From contig JAYPTI010000002.1 of NCBI GenBank assembly GCA_038133505.1, forward strand, positions 1 to 56,343: a stretch of 56,343 bases of DNA, in the 5' to 3' direction. The DNA is from JAYQUR01 sp038133505. Lineage in GTDB: Bacteria > Pseudomonadota > Alphaproteobacteria > MPNO01 > UBA830. The position numbers and the translations under genes were made by a program. Shown here one piece after another: positions 26,784 to 35,684 of this stretch (position 1 is its first letter; the number at the start of each line of letters is the position of its first letter). Below the pieces are notes generated by a model. That model saw only the letters and a list, made by a program, of their open reading frames with translations, made no database searches and was not told the origin of the DNA.

Positions 26784-28280
26784 ATGACAATCGGAGCCAC
26801 CCTCGCGACCGCCGCGGCCGCTCATCCCGACAAGCCGGCATTCGTCGATGCCGGACGCACCCTTTCCTATTCGGCGGCCGACGAGACGGCCAACCGCGTC
26901 GCCAACGCGCTGATATCGCGCGGCGTCCGCCCGGGCGACCGCGTCGCCGTCGCCGCACACAACTCGATCGAATACGCTCTCTCCTATTTCGGGATCGCCC
27001 GGGCCGGCGCCGTATCGCTGCATCTGTCGCCGCGCATGACCGGAGAGGAAATCGCCCACTGCACGCGGCTCGCCGGCGCAAGGCTGGCCCTGTGCGATCC
27101 CGCCCTCGTGCCGACCGTCGCCGCGATCGGCCATCTGGAGACGACGGTCTCTCTCGACCCGGCGGAATTCGAAACGATGTGCGACGCCGTTTCCGCCGCC
27201 GATCCGCGCCTCGAACCGGACATCGATGCGCCGTCTTCGGCGAGCTACACCGGCGGCACCACCGGGTTTCCGAAGGGCGGTCTCCATTCGGCCCGCTCGC
27301 GCCTGACATGGGCGACGATCGCGCAGGAATTCTTCCGCCTCGATCACAACGAGATCATGGGGCTCGCCGCGCCGATGGGGCATGCGGCCGGCGGCTTCAT
27401 CTGGTTCCAGCCGGGCGTCTGCGCCGCGGCAACGGAAGTGATCCTGCCGCACTGGAACGTCGAGGAATTCATGGCGGCGGCGGAAGCGCACGGGATCACG
27501 TCTACCTTCGTCGTGCCTGCCCAGATCGAGATGCTGATTTCCCATCCGGCCTTCGATGCCGCCCGCCTCGCGAGCTTGCGGAAGGTGGTCTATGGCGGCG
27601 CGCCGTCGCCGCCCGGCCTGATCGCGCGCGCCGAAGCCGCCCTGCCCGCCTGCGAATTCATCCAGAATTACGGCATGACGGAGACCGGCCCGCTGGTGAC
27701 GCTCTACAAGAACGAGCGGGACGCTGCGCCCGACGCGCTCGGGCATGAAACCCGGCATACCGAATGCGCGGTGTTCGCCGAACCGGTGCGCGAGGCGGCG
27801 CCCGGCGAGGTGGGCGAGCTGTGCTTCCGGGGGCCGACCCTGATGCAGGGCTATATCGGCGATGCGGAACAGACGGCCGCCTTCTTCCGCTCGGGCGACG
27901 GCTGGGGCTGGACAGGCGACCTCGCCGTCCGGGACGACGCCGGCCTCCTCACCCTGGTCGGCCGCGCCAAGGAGATGATCATTTCGGGCGGCCTCAATAT
28001 CTACCCGGCGGAAATCGAGCGCGTCCTGTTCGACCTCCCTCAGATAGCCGAATGCGCGGCATTCGGCCTGCCCGACGAGACGTTCGGCGAACTTCCCGCC
28101 GTCGCGATCGTGCCCGCCGCCGACGCCGGCGAGATCACGCCCGAATGGCTGCTTACGGCCTGCGGCGACCGGCTCGCCCGGCACAAACGGCCGCGGCGCG
28201 TCGAGATCGTATCGGAAATTCCGAAGTCGCCAGCCGGCAAGATCCTCCGAAACGTCCTTCAGCAACGCTTCGGTACTTAG
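26784..28280 (+). CDS. AMP-dependent acyl-CoA synthetase/ligase
   Basis: The 498-aa adenylate-forming enzyme activates a carboxylic acid to acyl-AMP and then acyl-CoA. Core motifs are YTGGTTGFPKGG near residue 155, YGMTETGP near residue 295, WTGDLAVRDDAG near residue 375, GRAKEMIISGG near residue 395, and the catalytic lysine in PKSPAGKILRNVL near the C-terminus. Length fits medium-chain or aromatic acid ligases. The ATG has no clear ribosome site. It is followed 138 bases later by a symporter, which may supply its substrate. Confidence 0.93.
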   Translation: MTIGATLATAAAAHPDKPAFVDAGRTLSYSAADETANRVANALISRGVRPGDRVAVAAHNSIEYALSYFGIARAGAVSLHLSPRMTGEEIAHCTRLAGARLALCDPALVPTVAAIGHLETTVSLDPAEFETMCDAVSAADPRLEPDIDAPSSASYTGGTTGFPKGGLHSARSRLTWATIAQEFFRLDHNEIMGLAAPMGHAAGGFIWFQPGVCAAATEVILPHWNVEEFMAAAEAHGITSTFVVPAQIEMLISHPAFDAARLASLRKVVYGGAPSPPGLIARAEAALPACEFIQNYGMTETGPLVTLYKNERDAAPDALGHETRHTECAVFAEPVREAAPGEVGELCFRGPTLMQGYIGDAEQTAAFFRSGDGWGWTGDLAVRDDAGLLTLVGRAKEMIISGGLNIYPAEIERVLFDLPQIAECAAFGLPDETFGELPAVAIVPAADAGEITPEWLLTACGDRLARHKRPRRVEIVSEIPKSPAGKILRNVLQQRFGT

Positions 28281-28418
28281 AACGCGCCACCTCGATGGTG
28301 CAGGCGGATAATTCCTCACGCGAACGTCAATTGCGAAGCCCGCGCTGCTGCGCCACTTTTCCGCTAGCGCCGCCGGTCTTCGGCGGGCGGCGCGCGTGCC
28401 TGTCCGGAGACTGCCCGA

Positions 28419-29801
28419 ATGTCGACTACCCTCGCCGTTGCCCTCGGAGCGCTTGCGCTCGGATCTTTCTGGTTCGCGCCGCGCGCCTACGACGTTTCCG
28501 GTTTCTTTCGCGGAACGTCGGCCACCGGCATGCCGCCCGGGCTCGTCACCCTCGTCTTTTCCCAGGTGACGACATGGGTTTTCGCCCGCTCGCTGATGAA
28601 CGCGGCGATCCTCGGCTATTTCTACGGCATCGCCGGAACGCTGGCCTACGCCGCCTATTACCTCTCGTTCCTGACCGGCGGATGGATCGTCGATTCCCTC
28701 CGGTTCCGGCACGGGTTCGGGTCCGTGCAGGATTTCCTCGCCGACCGTTTCGGCCGGACCGGCACGTGGTGCTACAACGCCCTCGTCGGGGTCCGTTTGC
28801 TGTCGGAGGTCTTCGCGAACCTCCTCGTGATCGGCATCATCTTCGGGACGGCCGGGTCGACGGCCTATGTCGTCGCGATCGCAGCACTGGCGGCCGTCAC
28901 CCTCGCCTACTCGATGCTGGGCGGGCTTCGCGCATCGCTCAGGACCGACGTGTTCCAGATGAGCGTCCTCATCGCGGTGCTCGCGCTTCTCCTGCTTCAG
29001 ACGGGACTGATTTCGGGCTTCGACCTGCCCCGCATCGCGGTCAGCAGCCCCGATGTGGGCGGTCCCGGCTGGGTTCTCCTCGCGGTCGCGCTGCTCCAGG
29101 TGTGGAGCTATCCGCTGCACGACCCCGTGATGATGGATCGCGGCTTCCTGGCCGACCGCGCGACGACGCGACGCAGCTTCTATCATGCCGCCTGGCTCGG
29201 CATCGCCTGCATCCTCGCGTTCGGCCTGCTCGGCGTTCAGGCGGGACTCGTCAAGACAAGCGGCGAGGACATGATCGGCACGCTGACTCGGATGCTCGGC
29301 GCCGACACGATGATGCTGTTCAACTTCGCGATCATCGTCTCCGCCGTCTCGACGCTGGATTCGACCCTCGCGTCGGCGGCCAAGCTGGCCGTCGTCGACA
29401 TGAAGATGGGCCGCGAGACCCTGCGCAACGGCCGGATCGCCATGGCGGCCTTCATGGTCGGCGGGCTGGTGTTCGTCTATCTCGGCTCGAAGGACCTGTT
29501 CAGTGCGGTTGCGGTCAGCGGCACCGCCTCGATGTTCCTCGCACCGGTGATCTTCTTCTCGATCTGGGGATCGGCGCGACCGCCCGTCTGGTGCTTCGTC
29601 GTCGCCTTCGCGGCGGCGATGCTGGGCGCCGCGCTCTATTTCGTCGAGGCCGGCGGCATCCTCTCGATTATCGGCCCGGCGACCGGGCTCGAGCATAAAT
29701 ATTCGAAGCTTCTGGCGATCTGCGTCGTCGTCCTCGCCATCGGCTGCGGCGCGTTCGCGGTCGGGTCCGGAACTAGGTCCCGGGCCGGCACAGGATCATG
29801 A
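28419..29801 (+). CDS. Sodium:solute symporter family protein
   Basis: The 460-aa polytopic membrane protein has about 12-13 hydrophobic helices in the SSS (SLC5/LeuT-fold) pattern: FRGTSATGMPPG near residue 30, the GGLRASLRTDVFQMSVL segment near residue 170, and the Na+-site region SAVSTLDSTLASAAKLAVVD near residue 310. Slightly shorter than typical 500-aa members. The transported solute is unknown; an organic acid is suggested by the neighbouring acyl-CoA synthetase. The last 29 bases overlap the 3-prime end of the convergent MaoC gene. Confidence 0.9.
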   Translation: MSTTLAVALGALALGSFWFAPRAYDVSGFFRGTSATGMPPGLVTLVFSQVTTWVFARSLMNAAILGYFYGIAGTLAYAAYYLSFLTGGWIVDSLRFRHGFGSVQDFLADRFGRTGTWCYNALVGVRLLSEVFANLLVIGIIFGTAGSTAYVVAIAALAAVTLAYSMLGGLRASLRTDVFQMSVLIAVLALLLLQTGLISGFDLPRIAVSSPDVGGPGWVLLAVALLQVWSYPLHDPVMMDRGFLADRATTRRSFYHAAWLGIACILAFGLLGVQAGLVKTSGEDMIGTLTRMLGADTMMLFNFAIIVSAVSTLDSTLASAAKLAVVDMKMGRETLRNGRIAMAAFMVGGLVFVYLGSKDLFSAVAVSGTASMFLAPVIFFSIWGSARPPVWCFVVAFAAAMLGAALYFVEAGGILSIIGPATGLEHKYSKLLAICVVVLAIGCGAFAVGSGTRSRAGTGS

Positions 29802-30225
29802 AGACTCCCTCGGCCTCCCATACCAGCTCGCCGCCGTCGTCCATGGCGGAAAAACGCAGCCGCATGATTCCCCTGTCCGGTTTCGATTTCGATTGCCGGG
29901 TCTCCAGAATATCGACACGCGGCGTGATGGGCTGACCGGCTCTCACCGGCTTTATCCATTTGAACGTATCGAACCCCGGCGAGGCGAGCGACGCGGTCTC
30001 GCGCATGACCTCGCGGAGGAACGGCGTGACGGTGCCGAGCGCCGTCTGCCAGCCGCTCGCGATCAGTCCCCCGTAGGCCCCGGCGGCAGCCGCCTCGGGA
30101 TCCGTATGCATCGTCTGCGGATCGTGGATTTCGGCGAACGCGACGATGTCGTTTTCGCTCAGTGTCCATGGCTCGAACGACCAGACGTCGCCGGGCGAAA
30201 AGTCTTCCAGATAACGGATCGGCAT
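29773..30225 (-). CDS. MaoC-family dehydratase
   Basis: The 150-aa single hot-dog domain carries the R-specific hydratase signature FAEIHDPQTMHTDPEAA at about residues 25-42, with catalytic Asp and His, and ends VWEAEGVFMILCR. It would hydrate an enoyl-CoA. Starts further upstream are rejected because the first family residues (RYLEDFSPGDVWSFE) begin right at ATG 30225. Its end overlaps the symporter gene tail to tail. Divergent from the crotonase-family gene at 30344. Confidence 0.9.
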   Translation of the reverse strand: MPIRYLEDFSPGDVWSFEPWTLSENDIVAFAEIHDPQTMHTDPEAAAAGAYGGLIASGWQTALGTVTPFLREVMRETASLASPGFDTFKWIKPVRAGQPITPRVDILETRQSKSKPDRGIMRLRFSAMDDGGELVWEAEGVFMILCRPGT

Positions 30226-30275
30226 GGGTTTTCCTTCGCCTGCGGTTTCCCGTGCATATCCGGGCTGCACCCGCC

Positions 30276-30295
30276 CCGCAACCCGATTGTTGCGG
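30276..30295. promoter_or_regulatory. Inverted repeat in divergent intergenic region
   Basis: CCGCAAC and GTTGCGG form a perfect 7-bp inverted repeat with a 6-base centre, lying between the MaoC gene (minus) and the 3-hydroxyisobutyryl-CoA-hydrolase-like gene (plus). The 20-bp dyad is the size of a dimeric repressor or MerR-type site. No regulator gene is adjacent. Confidence 0.4.
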
Positions 30296-30343
30296 TGCAC
30301 CGAGCGTTCTTGACGGGCGCGGCGGAGCCGGTAGTTTGGCGGC

Positions 30344-31405
30344 ATGTCGGAAGCTCAGGACGTTACATTCGAGGTCGTCGGCCGCATCGGCCGGATCCAC
30401 CTCAACAGGCCCAAAGCGCTCAACTCCCTCACCCGCGAGATGTGCGGCGCAATGCATGAATATCTCGACGAATGGGCGGCGAACGACGGCGTGCGCGCCG
30501 TCGTCGTCACGGCCGAGGGCGACCGCGCCTTCTGCGCCGGCGGCGACATCCGGAAGGTGACGGAGGCGGGTCGGCAGGACCCGATCGGCGCGCGCGATTT
30601 CTTCATCACGGAATATGCGATGGACGCGGCCATCGTCGATTTCCCGAAACCTTACATCTGCCTGATCGACGGCATCGTCATGGGCGGCGGTCTCGGGATT
30701 TCGGTGAACGGCCGCTACCGGGTGATGAGCGAGAGGATCATGGCGGCGATGCCCGAAACGGGCATCGGCCTCCTCCCCGACGTCGGCGCAACCGCCTTCC
30801 TCAACGCCGCCCCGGGGCGCACCGGACTGTATCTCGGCCTGACCGGCCACCGCCTCGACGCGGCGGATTCGATTCATGCCGGGTTCGGCACGCATTTCGT
30901 CCCGAGCGACAGGCAGGAAACGCTGCTCGACGCGCTGACCAACGCCGAGTATTTCGGCGATGACTTCGCGACGGTGGAGGGTCTGATCAACAGCTTCGCC
31001 GGCGACCCAGGCCAGTCCGCGCTCGCGAGCCGGCAGCGGGAGATCGACCGGCTGTTCGCGGCGGACAAGGTCGAGGATATCGTCGCTGCGCTGGAAGCCG
31101 ACGGGTCCGACTTCGCGGCGACCTGCGCCAAGACGCTCGCCCACATGTCGCCGACCAGCATGAAGATCACGGCGAAGCAGCTCGTCGACCATCCCGGCAT
31201 TTCTCCGAAGGACGCACTGATCCTGGAATACCGCATGGTCTGCCACGTCCTTCAGCGGCACGAATTCTACGAAGGCGTTCGCGCCGCCGTGGTCGACAAG
31301 GACCGCAATCCGCAATGGAAGCCGGCGACGCTCGAAGACGTCACCGACGACATCGTGAACGCCCATTTCGAGTCCCTCGGCGAGGCCGAGCTGTCGCTCG
31401 ACTGA
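30344..31405 (+). CDS. Enoyl-CoA hydratase/isomerase family, 3-hydroxyisobutyryl-CoA hydrolase-like
   Basis: The 353-aa crotonase-fold protein is longer than hydratases and fits the HIBCH class. It has RPKALNSLT near residue 23, AFCAGGDIRKV near residue 65, GGGLGISVNGRYRV near residue 113, and AMPETGIGLLPDVGA near residue 137 with the HIBCH catalytic Glu and Asp. HIBCH frees 3-hydroxyisobutyrate in valine breakdown; the 3-hydroxyisobutyrate-dehydrogenase-type gene at 39325 could act next, though it is regulated separately. The enoyl-CoA hydratase gene follows after 31 bases. Confidence 0.93.
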   Translation: MSEAQDVTFEVVGRIGRIHLNRPKALNSLTREMCGAMHEYLDEWAANDGVRAVVVTAEGDRAFCAGGDIRKVTEAGRQDPIGARDFFITEYAMDAAIVDFPKPYICLIDGIVMGGGLGISVNGRYRVMSERIMAAMPETGIGLLPDVGATAFLNAAPGRTGLYLGLTGHRLDAADSIHAGFGTHFVPSDRQETLLDALTNAEYFGDDFATVEGLINSFAGDPGQSALASRQREIDRLFAADKVEDIVAALEADGSDFAATCAKTLAHMSPTSMKITAKQLVDHPGISPKDALILEYRMVCHVLQRHEFYEGVRAAVVDKDRNPQWKPATLEDVTDDIVNAHFESLGEAELSLD

Positions 31406-31436
31406 CCGCAACAACCGCCTGCCACAGGAGGCACCC

Positions 31437-32213
31437 ATGGCTTACGAATTCATCATCGTGGAAACCCGCGGCCGCGTCGGCCTTATCACGCTCAACCGGC
31501 CGGATGCGCTGAACGCGCTGTGTTCGCCGCTGATGGACGAGCTGACCGCCGCGCTCGACGCCTTCGAGGCCGACGACGGCATCGGCGCAATGGTCCTGAC
31601 CGGTTCCGAAAAGGCCTTCGCTGCAGGCGCCGACATCAAGGAGATGCAGGCCAAGGGCTGGCCCGACATCTACATGGAGGATTTCATCACGGCGGGCTGG
31701 GAGCGTCTCGCGCGTTGCCGCAAACCGGTCGTGGCAGCGGTCGCGGGCTTCGCGCTCGGCGGCGGCTGCGAGGTGGCCATGATGTGCGACTTCATCATCG
31801 CCGGCGACAACGCGAAATTCGGTCAGCCGGAAGTCAACCTCGCCATCCCGCCGGGTGCCGGCGGCACGCAGCGCCTGACGCGCGCGGTCGGCAAGGCGAA
31901 AGCGATGGACATGTGCCTGACCGGCCGGTTCATGGATGCCGAGGAAGCCGAGCGCGCCGGGCTCGTCTCGCGCATCGTTCCCGTCGCGGAGCTCGTCGAC
32001 GAGGCGGTCAAGGCGGCCGAGACGATCGCTGCAAAGTCGCTGCCCAATGCGATGATCATCAAGGAAAGCGTGAACCGCGCCTTCGAGACCACTCTGTCGG
32101 AGGGCATCCGGTTCGAGCGCCGCATGTTCCACGCCTCGTTCGGCACCGTCGACCAGAAGGAAGGCATGAGCGCCTTTGCCGAAAAGCGGAAGGCCGATTT
32201 CAAGCACCAATAG
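31437..32213 (+). CDS. Enoyl-CoA hydratase
   Basis: The 258-aa crotonase has the oxyanion-hole loop AFAAGADIKEM near residue 60, GFALGGGCEVAMMCD near residue 103, the paired catalytic glutamates in FGQPEVNLAIPPGAGGTQRL (Glu near residue 140, with the second Glu earlier in GGGCEVA), and a standard C-terminal helix. It matches short-chain enoyl-CoA hydratase (FadB1/Ech type). CAGGAGG lies upstream of the ATG. Together with the HIBCH-like and MaoC genes it forms a branched-chain or acyl-CoA degradation group. Confidence 0.95.
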   Translation: MAYEFIIVETRGRVGLITLNRPDALNALCSPLMDELTAALDAFEADDGIGAMVLTGSEKAFAAGADIKEMQAKGWPDIYMEDFITAGWERLARCRKPVVAAVAGFALGGGCEVAMMCDFIIAGDNAKFGQPEVNLAIPPGAGGTQRLTRAVGKAKAMDMCLTGRFMDAEEAERAGLVSRIVPVAELVDEAVKAAETIAAKSLPNAMIIKESVNRAFETTLSEGIRFERRMFHASFGTVDQKEGMSAFAEKRKADFKHQ

Positions 32214-32302
32214 GGCTTTCCCGGCCCTTCGGAGCCGGACCGGGACATCTGGAAAACCACGGGCCGGCGGGCTAACCTGAACCGAATTTTTGGGAGCCCG
32301 CC

Positions 32303-33013
32303 ATGTCCGAGTCCACTTCCGATTTCCGTATGCCGCAGCACGTGCTGGACCGCGTCAAGGCGAAGCGCGGCCATTTGAACGTCTTCGAGACCTTCGATCC
32401 GAAAAAGACCGCCTTTCTCGTGATCGACATGCAGAACTTCTTCGTCGACGGCTCGGAGTCCTGCACCCGCATCGTTCCCAACATCAACCGGCTCGCGGCG
32501 GCGACGCGCGCGGCGGACGGGATCGTCGTCTGGGTCAGCATGACCGTCGCCGAAGGCGAGGACGCGCCGAGCCTTTTCCCGGTCTATCACGATCATTTCT
32601 TCAGCCCGGACCGCATGCTGGCGCACAAGACCGGGCTCACCCGCGGCTCGCACGGCCACGCGCTCGACGCGCGTCTAGAGCCCGACCCGGCCGACCTGAC
32701 CGCGGAGAAAACCCGCTTCAGCGCGCTGGTCCAGGGTGCGTCCGACCTCCACGACCAGCTCCAGGCCCACGGCATCGAGAACCTGCTGATCGGCGGCACG
32801 CTGACCAACATCTGCTGCGAGTCGACGGCGCGCGACGGCATGATGATCGGCTACAAGGTGATGATGGTCGAGGACTGCAACGCCTCGCTCACCGACGAGG
32901 ATCACCTCGCCGGGCTCACGTCGGTCTACCAGTGTTTCGGCGACGTGCGCGCGACGGACGACGTCATCGAGAACGTGATCGGCGACATCGCCGCGGCACA
33001 GGCTGCGGAGTAA
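32303..33013 (+). CDS. Isochorismatase-family cysteine hydrolase
   Basis: The 236-aa hydrolase has Asp in FLVIDMQNFFVDG near residue 38, a basic residue in the KTRFSAL segment near residue 136, and the nucleophile Cys in GGTLTNICCESTARDG near residue 168 (two adjacent cysteines; the second aligns with the usual position). It is probably an amidase such as a ureidoacrylate- or maleamate-type enzyme. It precedes the PrpF-like tautomerase by only six bases, which suggests that both act on one dicarboxylate. Confidence 0.9.
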   Translation: MSESTSDFRMPQHVLDRVKAKRGHLNVFETFDPKKTAFLVIDMQNFFVDGSESCTRIVPNINRLAAATRAADGIVVWVSMTVAEGEDAPSLFPVYHDHFFSPDRMLAHKTGLTRGSHGHALDARLEPDPADLTAEKTRFSALVQGASDLHDQLQAHGIENLLIGGTLTNICCESTARDGMMIGYKVMMVEDCNASLTDEDHLAGLTSVYQCFGDVRATDDVIENVIGDIAAAQAAE

Positions 33014-33019
33014 GACAAA

Positions 33020-34144
33020 ATGACGCTCCAGACCAAGATCCCCTGCGTGATCCAGCGCGGCGGCACGTCGAAAGGCCCCTACTTCCTCGCCTCCGACCTG
33101 CCGAACGACCCCGCGCTGCGCGACCGCGTGCTGCTGTCGATCATGGGATCGCCGGACGTCCGCCAGATCGACGGGCTCGGCGGCGCCGATCCGCTGACCA
33201 GCAAGGTCGCCATCGTCAGCCGGTCGGACCGGCCCGGCGTCGACCTCGACTATCTGTTCTGCCAGGTGAAGGTCGACCAGCCGCTCGTCGACGTGACGCC
33301 CAATTGCGGCAACATGCTGGCCGGCGTCGCGCCGTTCGCGCTCGAACACGGCCTGATCGACGCGGCCGACGGCACGACCTCCGTCCGCATCTACATGGTC
33401 AATTCCGGCAATCTCTGCGACGCGCACATCCGGACGCCGGGCGGCATCGTCGACTATGACGGCGATGCGCGCATCGACGGCGCGCCGGGCACGTCCGCTC
33501 CGGTGATGATCGACTTCCTCGACACCGCCGGTTCGGCGTGCGGCTCTCTGCTTCCGACCGGCAACGTCGTCGATGTCGTCGACGGGGTGGAGATCACCTG
33601 CATCGACAACGGTATGCCCGTCGTCATGCTGCGCGCCGCCGACGTCGGCGCCACCGGTTACGAGACCCGCGACGAGCTGAATGCGGCGGACGACATCAAG
33701 AAACGCATAGAGTCGATCCGCCTCCAGATCGGGGAAGCGATGAATCTCGGCGACGTGAAAGAAAAAGTCGTTCCCAAGATGTGCCTCGTCTCGCCGCCGG
33801 TAAACGGGGGCACGATCAACACCCGCTGCTTCATCCCGCATGTCTGCCACGCCTCGATCGGCGTTCTCGCGGCGGTGACGGTCGGAACGGCCTGCGTGCT
33901 GCCGGGCTCGGCGGTCTACGACATGGCCGACGTGCCGGACGGCAATCCGAAGCTGATCTCGGTCGAACATCCGACGGGCGAGTTCTCGGTCGAACTGGAG
34001 ACGGGCGATCCGGTCGACGGAATCCCGACGATCACGCGCTCGGCCCTGCTGCGGACGACGCGCCGGCTGATGGAGGGTAATGCGCTCGTTCCTGCCGCCG
34101 TCTGGGACGGCCGGACCGGCCTGATCGCGGAAGCGGCGGAGTAG
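33020..34144 (+). CDS. PrpF-family isomerase, 4-oxalomesaconate tautomerase-like
   Basis: The 374-aa protein belongs to the PrpF/GalD fold (two diaminopimelate-epimerase-like halves). RGGTSKGPYF near residue 12, GLGGADPLTSKVAIV near residue 52 and PNCGNMLAGVAPFA near residue 94 are the family hallmarks; a lysine and the CGN region supply the acid/base pair. GalD converts keto and enol forms of 4-oxalomesaconate in 4,5-cleavage of gallate or protocatechuate; other members isomerise methylaconitate. The RraA-like aldolase gene nearby favours the gallate-type reading (inference). Cotranscribed with the isochorismatase-like gene. Confidence 0.9.
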   Translation: MTLQTKIPCVIQRGGTSKGPYFLASDLPNDPALRDRVLLSIMGSPDVRQIDGLGGADPLTSKVAIVSRSDRPGVDLDYLFCQVKVDQPLVDVTPNCGNMLAGVAPFALEHGLIDAADGTTSVRIYMVNSGNLCDAHIRTPGGIVDYDGDARIDGAPGTSAPVMIDFLDTAGSACGSLLPTGNVVDVVDGVEITCIDNGMPVVMLRAADVGATGYETRDELNAADDIKKRIESIRLQIGEAMNLGDVKEKVVPKMCLVSPPVNGGTINTRCFIPHVCHASIGVLAAVTVGTACVLPGSAVYDMADVPDGNPKLISVEHPTGEFSVELETGDPVDGIPTITRSALLRTTRRLMEGNALVPAAVWDGRTGLIAEAAE

Positions 34145-34241
34145 AGGGCCTTCCGCCGGCGGCGTTAAGCGGGCTTTAACCGTAAAAGCGGAGGGTCGAG
34201 GCGGATCGGCGGGCAACGGCCCGCACGGGAACTCTCAGCCG

Positions 34242-34922
34242 ATGAAACGCCGCCTCTCCCTTCTCGTCCTCGGACAATCCAACGTCGCGAATTACGGCCC
34301 CGAGCCGCGCGCGGCCGGGCCGGGCGCCTTTACGCTCTATCAGGGCGGCCTCGTCCCCATGCACGATCCGCTGCCGGGCGCCGCCGGCGACGGCGGTTCC
34401 GTGTGGACCCGCTTCGCACCGAAAGCCGTCGCTGCGGGGATTTGCGACGAGGTCGTCGTCGTCTGCGCGGCACAGGGCGGCGTCGGCGCCGGACAATGGG
34501 CGCCGGGCGGCAATCTCGCGCCCTATCTCGCCAACGTTCTCGCCCACGTCGCCCATGTCGGTCTCGGCATCACGTATGTCGTCTGGCATCAGGGCGAGCG
34601 CGACGTCGAAGTCTCAACCCCCGCAGACCGCTATCTCGACAACCTGAACCGCGTGATTGCGAGCCTCCGGGTCGCCGGTATGGATGCGCCGGTCTTCGTC
34701 TGCGGCGCGACCTATGTCGACGGCGCCGTGTCCGACGCCATCCGCGACGCCCAGCGGAAAATCGTCGCGCCGGAACGCGGCATATTCGAAGGTCCCGATA
34801 CCGATCTGCTTGGGGCGGCGTATAGGAGCGACGGCGTCCACCTGAACGGCGACGGACAAGACGCCTTCGCGGACATGCTGGTCGCGACCTTCGCGGCCGC
34901 CGCGGCCCCGGCGAGCGCCTGA
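34242..34922 (+). CDS. Sialate O-acetylesterase/SGNH-like esterase
   Basis: The 226-aa protein carries the SASA/CE6-type blocks: LVLGQSNVANYG at residues 7-18 with the nucleophile Ser, VVCAAQGGVGAGQW near residue 75, TYVVWHQGERD near residue 111, and SDGVHLNGDGQ near residue 196 with the catalytic Asp-His. No signal peptide is apparent, so it is probably cytoplasmic. It would remove acetyl esters from a sugar or similar compound. A small hairpin lies at 34209-34224 just before the start. It is placed between the PrpF-like and RraA-like genes without obvious pathway fit. Confidence 0.82.
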   Translation: MKRRLSLLVLGQSNVANYGPEPRAAGPGAFTLYQGGLVPMHDPLPGAAGDGGSVWTRFAPKAVAAGICDEVVVVCAAQGGVGAGQWAPGGNLAPYLANVLAHVAHVGLGITYVVWHQGERDVEVSTPADRYLDNLNRVIASLRVAGMDAPVFVCGATYVDGAVSDAIRDAQRKIVAPERGIFEGPDTDLLGAAYRSDGVHLNGDGQDAFADMLVATFAAAAAPASA

Positions 34923-35018
34923 CGGCGCTGGTTTATCGCCGTCCACCCCGGTCTATGGTCGGGAAAACGGAAGGACACCCATTATCCGAATTCCACACCG
35001 CCACGCGAGCTTCCGGCG

Positions 35019-35684
35019 ATGAGCGACGCCGATAGCATCGTCGCGCGTCTCTCGAAGCTCGACACGCCCGCCGTCTCCGACGCCCTCGACCGGCTCGAGG
35101 CGCCGGGCCGGGTAACCGGGATCCCGCGCCTGACGACGGGAAAGCGCATCGCCGGGAAGGTGCTTACGGTGAAGCTCGGCACGGGCGAGGCCCTGTCCGG
35201 CCCCGTCCGGCATCTGTGCACCGCGGCCGTCGAGGCGGCGGCGCCGGGCGATATCCTCGTCATCGAGCAGCTTTCGGGCGTCGAAGCCGCGGGATGGGGC
35301 GGGATCCTGTCGCATGGCGCGCAGGTGAAGGGCATCGCCGGCGTCATCTGCGACGGCCCGGTCCGCGACATCGACGAGAGCCGCGACCTCGATTTTCCGG
35401 TATTCGCCCGCTACGCCATCCCGACCACGGCGCGCGGCCGCATCGTCGAGGAAGCCTTCAACGAGCCGGTCCGGGTGGGCGACGTGACGGTCTCGCCCGG
35501 CGACTACGTGCTCGCCGACGGCTCCGGCATCTGCTTTCTCGAGACGGCCCGCGCCGCCGAGATTGTCGACATGGCGGAGATGGTGGCCCGGCGCGAAGCG
35601 CTGATGACGGAAGCGGTACGTTCGGGAAAGCCGATCAGCGAAGTGATGGGCGCGGATTACGAAAACATGCTCGCGCGCGACTAG
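35019..35684 (+). CDS. RraA-family protein, HMG/CHA aldolase-like
   Basis: The 221-aa protein has the RraA fold signature: TPAVSDALDR near residue 15, WGGILSHGAQVKGIAGVICDGPVRDIDE at about residues 90-117, where Arg and Asp of the DG-x-x-RD motif bind the enolate and the metal, and PVRVGDVTVSPGDYVLADGSGI near residue 150. Enzymatic members are 4-hydroxy-4-methyl-2-oxoglutarate / 4-carboxy-4-hydroxy-2-oxoadipate aldolases that release pyruvate at the end of 4,5-cleavage pathways. Its stop overlaps the end of convergent hpnC by four bases. Confidence 0.88.
   Translation: MSDADSIVARLSKLDTPAVSDALDRLEAPGRVTGIPRLTTGKRIAGKVLTVKLGTGEALSGPVRHLCTAAVEAAAPGDILVIEQLSGVEAAGWGGILSHGAQVKGIAGVICDGPVRDIDESRDLDFPVFARYAIPTTARGRIVEEAFNEPVRVGDVTVSPGDYVLADGSGICFLETARAAEIVDMAEMVARREALMTEAVRSGKPISEVMGADYENMLARD

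Noticed and set aside
26766..29696. A 976-codon minus-strand frame across the acyl-CoA synthetase and symporter genes
   Set aside because: It spans two real genes and their spacer in antisense; its composition is that of a reverse-strand shadow.
34209..34224. A terminator before the esterase gene
   Set aside because: The hairpin is only 6 bp with no T run and lies 17 bases before the start codon, so it is more likely incidental or a translation-proximal structure.
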